Source: Saccharospirillum sp039982735
GTDB taxonomy: Bacteria; Pseudomonadota; Gammaproteobacteria; Pseudomonadales; Natronospirillaceae
Length of the DNA: 64,000 nt
NCBI RefSeq assembly: GCF_039982735.1
Contig: NZ_JBDWXV010000011.1
Span: 372,001-436,000, forward strand
Direction of reading: 5' to 3'
A model generated the notes under the pieces. It did not search any database. It saw only the letters and a program-made list of their open reading frames with translations, and was not told the DNA's origin. A program made the position numbers and the translations under genes. Positions 59,178-64,000 of the stretch are shown here, in pieces (positions within the stretch are counted from its first letter, which is position 1; each line of letters begins with the position of its first letter).

Positions 59178-61418
59178 ATGGCCCTATTCGATAATATCAA
59201 AGGTTTTGGTACACAGGTCCGCTCTCTGGACCGTGGCGCGGTTCTGACCAGCACGCGCAGCAATGCCAAAATGATGACGCAACGGGTGCTCGGCATCCCG
59301 TTCATGATGCTGATGGTACTGGGGCTGATGACGTTGCCCGTGCCGCCCTTGCTGCTCGACGCCTTCTTCACCTTTAACATTGCGCTGTCCATCGTTGTAT
59401 TGCTGGTCTCTATTTACGTATTGAGGCCACTCGATTTCGCCGTTTTCCCGTCCATCATTCTGGTTGCAACCCTGTTGCGGCTTGCCTTGAACGTTGCCTC
59501 TACCCGGGTCGTGTTGCTTTATGGTCATGAGGGTGGCGACGCAGCCGGGAAAGTGATTGAAGCCTTCGGTGAAGTGCTGATCGGTGGCAACTATGCCGTT
59601 GGTTTCATCGTGTTCGCCATTCTGATGATCATCAACTTTGTCGTGGTGACCAAAGGTGCGGGCCGGGTGTCTGAAGTCAGCGCGCGGTTCACCCTCGATG
59701 CGATGCCCGGTAAGCAAATGGCCATCGATGCGGACTTAAATGCGGGTCTGATTGACGCTGAAACGGCCAAGACCCGGCGTTCGGAAATCGCGCAGGAGGC
59801 CGATTTCTATGGCTCAATGGATGGTGCCTCCAAATTTGTTCGTGGCGATGCTGTTGCTGGCATCCTGATTTTGGCGATCAATATCTTCGGCGGGCTCGCC
59901 ATCGGCATGATGCAGCATGATCTGGATTTCGGTCAGGCATTGCAGGTCTATGCCCTGTTAACGATCGGCGATGGCCTGGTTGCCCAGATCCCGTCGCTGC
60001 TGTTATCGGTAGCGGCCGCCATTATGGTGACGCGCAACAGCAACAGCCAGGAAATGGGCGACCAGATCATGGCGCAAATGTTTTCCACGCCCAAGGCGTT
60101 GGGCATTGCGGCCTTTATGATGTTCGTTATGGGTGTTTTGCCGGGCATGCCGCACACCGTGTTTCTGTCACTGGCGTTTCTGGCAGGGCTTGGCGCCTTG
60201 TTCATTGTTTTTCGTCAAAAACAGGCCGATGGGGAGAATTTCTTTCCTGGTATGCCTGACAAACCTTCCAAAGGACCCGGAAAAACCGGGTCGGCTGGCA
60301 AGCCACTGAAAGGTGAATTGGCTGGCACCGATGCTCCGGCGATTGCGAGCGAAGGCGAAACCCGGGAGCTGAGCTGGGATGATGTGCAGCCGGTCGATAT
60401 CGTCGGGCTGGAAGTCGGCTACCGGCTGATTCCCATGGTTGATCGCTCCCAGGGTGGGCAATTGCTGGGGCGGATTAAGGGGATTCGCAAGAAATTGTCT
60501 CAGGAGCTGGGGTTCCTGGTGCCGTCGATTCATATTCGCGACAACCTGGATCTGATGCCCAATGCCTATCGGCTGACGTTGATGGGGGTCGGCATCGCCG
60601 AAGCCGAGGTGTATCCCGACCGGGAACTGGCCATCAACCCAGGGCAGGTATTCGGACCACTGGAAGGCGCCAAAACGACTGACCCGGCCTTCGGCCTGGA
60701 AGCCATCTGGATTGAAGCTACCCAGAAAGAGCGTGCACAGACGCTGGGCTACACCGTGGTCGATGCCAGTACCGTGGTGGCCACACACGTCAATCATTTG
60801 CTGCAACAACACGCCTATGAGTTGCTTGGCCATGAAGAAGCCCAGCAAATGCTCGACCTGCTGTCTAAGAAATCGCCGAAGCTGGCCGAAGAACTGGTTC
60901 CCAATACCGTCTCGCTGAGCCAGTTGCTGAAGGTGTTGCAGAACCTGCTGATTGAGCAGGTGCCGGTTCGTGACTTGCGCAGCATCGCTGAATCGCTGAC
61001 GAATCTGCAGCCAAAGACCCAGGACATCGGCCAACTGACTAACGCCGCCCGGATGGGGTTGTCCCGGCTGATCGTGCAAGGCATCGTCGGGAACGACAGA
61101 GAGATACCTGTTATAACGTTGGACCGCTCGTTGGAACAGTTGTTGCAGAAGACAGTTCAACAAGCCGGAAGTGATGGGAATCTTGACGGGGTGTCGCTGG
61201 AGCCAGGTATGGCTGAACGGTTACAGCAATCGCTTCAGGAAACCGTTTCACGACTGGAGCAGGAGGGCAAGCCAGCTGTGTTGCTGGTCTCGGCATCGGT
61301 TCGAATGCTCCTGGCGCGTTTTGTACGCCACGGTGTTCCCAATCTTAAAGTCCTGAGTTTCCAGGAAATTCCGGACAACAAACACATTACCATTGTTGCG
61401 TCTGTAGGTGGCCAGTGA
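59178..61418 (+). CDS. flhA: Flagellar export gate protein FlhA
   Basis: 746 aa, eight N-terminal transmembrane helices then a cytoplasmic nonameric ring domain. Signature segments are ALSIVVLLVSIYVLRPLDFA, FPSIILVATLLRLALNVAST, GRVSEVSARFTLDAMPGKQM and DADLNAGLIDAETAKTRRSE (FHIPEP family). The cytoplasmic part begins near residue 350 and has LGFLVPSIHIRDNLDLMPNA and LRSIAESLTNLQPKTQDIGQ. No good Shine-Dalgarno; the upstream bases are GAAAATTGACAG. It overlaps none of its neighbours; flhF starts 10 nt after. Confidence 0.97.
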   Translation: MALFDNIKGFGTQVRSLDRGAVLTSTRSNAKMMTQRVLGIPFMMLMVLGLMTLPVPPLLLDAFFTFNIALSIVVLLVSIYVLRPLDFAVFPSIILVATLLRLALNVASTRVVLLYGHEGGDAAGKVIEAFGEVLIGGNYAVGFIVFAILMIINFVVVTKGAGRVSEVSARFTLDAMPGKQMAIDADLNAGLIDAETAKTRRSEIAQEADFYGSMDGASKFVRGDAVAGILILAINIFGGLAIGMMQHDLDFGQALQVYALLTIGDGLVAQIPSLLLSVAAAIMVTRNSNSQEMGDQIMAQMFSTPKALGIAAFMMFVMGVLPGMPHTVFLSLAFLAGLGALFIVFRQKQADGENFFPGMPDKPSKGPGKTGSAGKPLKGELAGTDAPAIASEGETRELSWDDVQPVDIVGLEVGYRLIPMVDRSQGGQLLGRIKGIRKKLSQELGFLVPSIHIRDNLDLMPNAYRLTLMGVGIAEAEVYPDRELAINPGQVFGPLEGAKTTDPAFGLEAIWIEATQKERAQTLGYTVVDASTVVATHVNHLLQQHAYELLGHEEAQQMLDLLSKKSPKLAEELVPNTVSLSQLLKVLQNLLIEQVPVRDLRSIAESLTNLQPKTQDIGQLTNAARMGLSRLIVQGIVGNDREIPVITLDRSLEQLLQKTVQQAGSDGNLDGVSLEPGMAERLQQSLQETVSRLEQEGKPAVLLVSASVRMLLARFVRHGVPNLKVLSFQEIPDNKHITIVASVGGQ

Positions 61419-61428
61419 GGAATCATCG

Positions 61429-62799
61429 ATGAAAGTTAAACGCTTTGTGGTGCCCAGCATGCAGGTTGGTCTGAAGCAGATAGGCGCAGCCCTGGGGCCG
61501 GGTGCGGTCATTTTATCGAACAAGAAGCTGGCCAGCGGGCTGGAGATAGTGGCCGGTGTCGACGAAGCCGAACTGGCGGAGTACCAGGCCAACCAGCCAG
61601 CGGCCGTTGACCCTCAAGCCATCATTAAGGCATCAACCGAGCGTAACGGTTCCACCAAACTGGACCCGGCGTCCATGCAGCATTTGCTGGAAGCGCTGGC
61701 ACCCCAGACCCGGGCCGCGTTTGCTGGTACCGATGCCGAACCGGCACCCGTTGCCCCGGAGCGCACTCAGGCGGCAGCATCGGCACTGAGCAGGCCTGCG
61801 CCCGCAGCCACGAGACCCGAGCGGCCCGAGCCGGCGCCGGTAGAGCGCTGGGGCGAGGATCATCAGGCGCGGCGCGACGCTGCCGGTGAGCGCAGTGCAG
61901 ACGACAAGCAATGGGTGCGGGCCATGCGCGAAGAGATCGATAGCTTGCGTCAGTTGTTGATTCAGCAAACCGAACATCTGCAGTCGGCAACACCCTCGGC
62001 CATGTCGCCACAGCGAGAGCGGCTCGAAGCCCGTCTGCAGACACTGGGGTTAAGTTCGCCGGTGCAACGCTCGCTGCTGCGTCAGTTCGACAGCGAGACC
62101 AGCCTGGATATCAACTGGCGCCGGGTAATGGGGCGCCTTGCAGCTGGCATGACCGCGCCGGTTTTTGACCCGGTTGTACAGGGTGGCCATATTGCGCTTT
62201 GCGGACCCACCGGTGCAGGTAAAACCACGACGCTGGCCAAATTGGCGGCCCGCTATGTCAAGCACCACGGCAGCGCGGGCATTGCCATTGTCAGCACCGA
62301 TTTTTTTCAGATGGGTGCCCAGGATGCGCTGGCAAACATCGCCCGGATACTGGGTGTGCATTTTGTGGGGCTACAAGAAGACGAGTCGCTGACTGACGTG
62401 CTGGCAGGTCTGTCCGATCGTGACCTGGTACTGATCGACTCCAGCGGCAGCCGCGAGGCACTGGCGCATTGGCGGAAGCAGGTGATCGATACCGGCCTGG
62501 ATCAGCGGCTTCAGACCGTGATGGTATTGCCCGCGACGGCGCATGCCGATGGCCTGAGTCAATACATCAAAGGCTTTCCGGGACGGCGGATTGATGGCGT
62601 TGTCGTCACCAAGCTCGACGAAGCCCCCTGTTTTGGCGGAATTTTTGACGCTATCCTCAGGTATCGGTGGCCGCTTTGGTACACGACCGATGGACAGAAC
62701 ATTCCGGCGGATATCGCCCTGGGTGATCCGGTTTCGCTGGTAAAGCGGCTGGTCAGAGGCTTAAGTGACACAAAAACCAAACTGGCGTATGCCAGCTGA
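61429..62799 (+). CDS. flhF: Flagellar biosynthesis GTPase FlhF
   Basis: 456 aa, SRP-type GTPase that marks the cell pole for the flagellum. The N-terminal B domain starts MKVKRFVVPSMQVGLKQIG and runs into a disordered Pro/Ala/Glu stretch. The NG domain has P-loop LCGPTGAGKTTTLAKLAARY (about residue 259), IAIVSTDFFQMGAQ, LVLIDSSGSREAL and VVTKLDEAPCFGGI. The ATG at 61429 is chosen because GTGAGGA lies 7 nt upstream. Together with fleN it implies polar flagellation. Confidence 0.96.
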   Translation: MKVKRFVVPSMQVGLKQIGAALGPGAVILSNKKLASGLEIVAGVDEAELAEYQANQPAAVDPQAIIKASTERNGSTKLDPASMQHLLEALAPQTRAAFAGTDAEPAPVAPERTQAAASALSRPAPAATRPERPEPAPVERWGEDHQARRDAAGERSADDKQWVRAMREEIDSLRQLLIQQTEHLQSATPSAMSPQRERLEARLQTLGLSSPVQRSLLRQFDSETSLDINWRRVMGRLAAGMTAPVFDPVVQGGHIALCGPTGAGKTTTLAKLAARYVKHHGSAGIAIVSTDFFQMGAQDALANIARILGVHFVGLQEDESLTDVLAGLSDRDLVLIDSSGSREALAHWRKQVIDTGLDQRLQTVMVLPATAHADGLSQYIKGFPGRRIDGVVVTKLDEAPCFGGIFDAILRYRWPLWYTTDGQNIPADIALGDPVSLVKRLVRGLSDTKTKLAYAS

Positions 62800-62909
62800 C
62801 TACCCGGGTTGAGCATCGTCGCTGGCGCTAACAGCCTGGCCTGAACACAAGCACCGACAAAGTGACGCTAATTGCCTATACTGTGGCAAGACTGGAGAAA
62901 TAGAATCGA

Positions 62910-63734
62910 ATGAGTGGTTTGAATCCTATTCAAGTGATTGCCGTCACCGGCGGCAAAGGCGGTGTTGGCAAGAGCAACATGTCGGTCAACCTGGCGGTCG
63001 CCCTGGCTGAGCTTGGCAAGCGTGTGGTGTTGCTGGATGCCGATCTGGGCCTGGCCAACATTGACATTCTGCTGGGCATCTCCGCTGGCCGTAACATCAG
63101 CGATGTGCTCAATGGCAATGCCGAATTGCGGGACATACTCGTGCCTGGCCCAGGGGGGGTGAAGATCATCCCGGCCTCGTCCGGAACCCAGAAAATGGCT
63201 AACCTCGGTGAGCGTGAGCATGCCGGTATCATTGCCGCCTTCAGTGAACTTGGCGACCAGATGGATGTGCTTATCGTCGATACGGCGGCTGGTATTTCCA
63301 AAACGGTTACCAACTTCGTGCGGGCCGCCCAAGAGGCTATTATTGTTGTGACCGATGAACCTACCTCGGTTACCGATTCGTATGCCTTGATCAAGGTCCT
63401 CAACCGGGATTGCCAGGTCGACCGCTTCCGCGTCGTGGCCAACATGGTGCGTACGACGTCGGAAGGGCAAAACCTGTTCAACAAGTTGTCCAAAGTGACG
63501 GACCGCTTCTTGGATGTCACCCTGCAGTATGTGGGGTCGGTACCGATGGATGAATCGGTGCGCAAGGCGGTTCAACGGCAAAAGGCCGTAATAGAAGCTT
63601 ACCCGCGTTCAAAAGCGTCAGTAGCTTACCGGTCGATTGCCCAGAAAGTGGCCACCTGGCCATTGCCCAGCACTCCCAGAGGGAATCTGGAGTTTTTTGT
63701 TGAGCGACTCGTCAACGGAGCGGGAGTCGCCTGA
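62910..63734 (+). CDS. fleN: Flagellar number regulator FleN (FlhG), MinD-like ATPase
   Basis: 274 aa. Deviant Walker A GGKGGVGKS (residues 14-22), VVLLDADLGLANIDILLG, VLIVDTAAGISKTVTNFVRA and VVTDEPTSVTDSYALIKVL. FleN binds FleQ and limits flagella number. It lacks the extra N-terminal helix typical of some FlhG but matches Pseudomonas FleN. GACTGGAGAAATAG precedes the ATG; the stop is 1 nt from fliA. Confidence 0.96.
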   Translation: MSGLNPIQVIAVTGGKGGVGKSNMSVNLAVALAELGKRVVLLDADLGLANIDILLGISAGRNISDVLNGNAELRDILVPGPGGVKIIPASSGTQKMANLGEREHAGIIAAFSELGDQMDVLIVDTAAGISKTVTNFVRAAQEAIIVVTDEPTSVTDSYALIKVLNRDCQVDRFRVVANMVRTTSEGQNLFNKLSKVTDRFLDVTLQYVGSVPMDESVRKAVQRQKAVIEAYPRSKASVAYRSIAQKVATWPLPSTPRGNLEFFVERLVNGAGVA

Positions 63735-63735
63735 G

Positions 63736-64000
63736 ATGTCGGTGCAGCAGTACACTATGTATCAAACCGAAAAAAAGGTTGATTACAACCAATTGGTCGA
63801 TGATCACGCCGTACTGGTCAAACGCATCGCGCACCACTTGCTGGCGCGGTTGCCGGACAGTGTGCAACTGGACGATCTGGTTCAGTCCGGAATGATCGGT
63901 CTGTTTGAGGCGGCTCAGAACTACGATAACGCCAAAGGAGCCAGTTTCGAGACCTATGCGGGCATTCGCATTCGCGGCGCCATGCTCGATGAAGTGCGCA
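63736..64000 (+). CDS. fliA: Flagellar sigma factor FliA (sigma-28), 5' part only
   Basis: 88 codons before the window ends. The N-terminus has region 1.2/2 features: HAVLVKRIAHHLLARLPDSV, LDDLVQSGMIGLFEAAQNYD and the diagnostic GASFETYAGIRIRGAMLDEV. FliA directs class IV genes (flagellin, motility). It starts 1 nt after the fleN stop, continuing the flhA-flhF-fleN-fliA operon. An in-frame ATG at 63757 is another possible start. Confidence 0.94.
   Translation, partial: MSVQQYTMYQTEKKVDYNQLVDDHAVLVKRIAHHLLARLPDSVQLDDLVQSGMIGLFEAAQNYDNAKGASFETYAGIRIRGAMLDEVR

Overview
The window looks like the chromosome of a motile, Gram-negative gammaproteobacterium of the Pseudomonas / marine Oceanospirillales type (Marinobacter, Hahella, Saccharospirillum or Reinekea-like). 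Three things point there: FleQ/FleS/FleR flagellar control with sigma-54 promoters, the gene orders ubiG-mupP-yciK and gyrA-serC-pheA-tyrA/aroA-cmk-rpsA-ihfB, and the HptB-HsbR-HsbA cassette. No species can be named from the sequence alone.

Layout. 1-4956: end of a flagellar locus (a FliT-like tail, fleQ, fleS, fleR). 5161-13387: mostly minus-strand housekeeping genes (ycaR/Trm112, yidD, cysS, a QueD-like gene, greB, mnmC, an SH3 protein, a YciI protein), then a PHP phosphatase on the plus strand. 13501-17298: yciO, scpA, scpB, rluB. 17317-22081 (minus): a diguanylate cyclase, yciK, mupP, ubiG and an MTA/SAH deaminase. 22414-34260 (plus): gyrA, serC, pheA, tyrA-aroA fusion, cmk, rpsA, ihfB, lapA, lapB. 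34360-35533: tRNA-Glu, tRNA-Gly, a GGA-rich putative CsrB-like sponge RNA (minus) and a ComEA-like gene. 35824-41470: pyrB, pyrI, pheS, pheT, ihfA, a MerR regulator. 41524-41960: tRNA-Pro, a decayed tRNA-Pro copy and a long hairpin element. 42185-64000: a large flagellar locus (fliEFGHIJ, hsbA-hsbR-hptB, fliK, fliLMNOPQR, flhB, flhA, flhF, fleN, partial fliA).

How it works together. FleQ is the sigma-54-dependent master activator. Good -24/-12 sequences precede fleS, fliE, fliL and flhA, so the window shows the class II flagellar regulon. A further -24/-12 sequence precedes the diguanylate cyclase gene, which suggests c-di-GMP synthesis is wired to the same sigma factor. The HptB-HsbR-HsbA phosphorelay lies inside the fli locus. 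The predicted CsrB-like RNA would titrate CsrA/RsmA, the usual post-transcriptional regulator of motility versus biofilm.

Most notable. (1) The 3' flank of the comEA-like gene has 11 copies of CAGGGA and about 27 GGA motifs in about 425 nt, ending in a strong intrinsic terminator: a CsrB/RsmZ-type RNA candidate. (2) Two inverted copies of a long hairpin element sit exactly at the two edges of the roughly 37 kb housekeeping block that separates fleR from fliE, genes that adjoin in Pseudomonas. (3) lapA and lapB are in one frame separated by a single amber codon, and LapB lacks its usual membrane anchor. (4) Both tRNA loci carry duplicated tRNA 3' ends.
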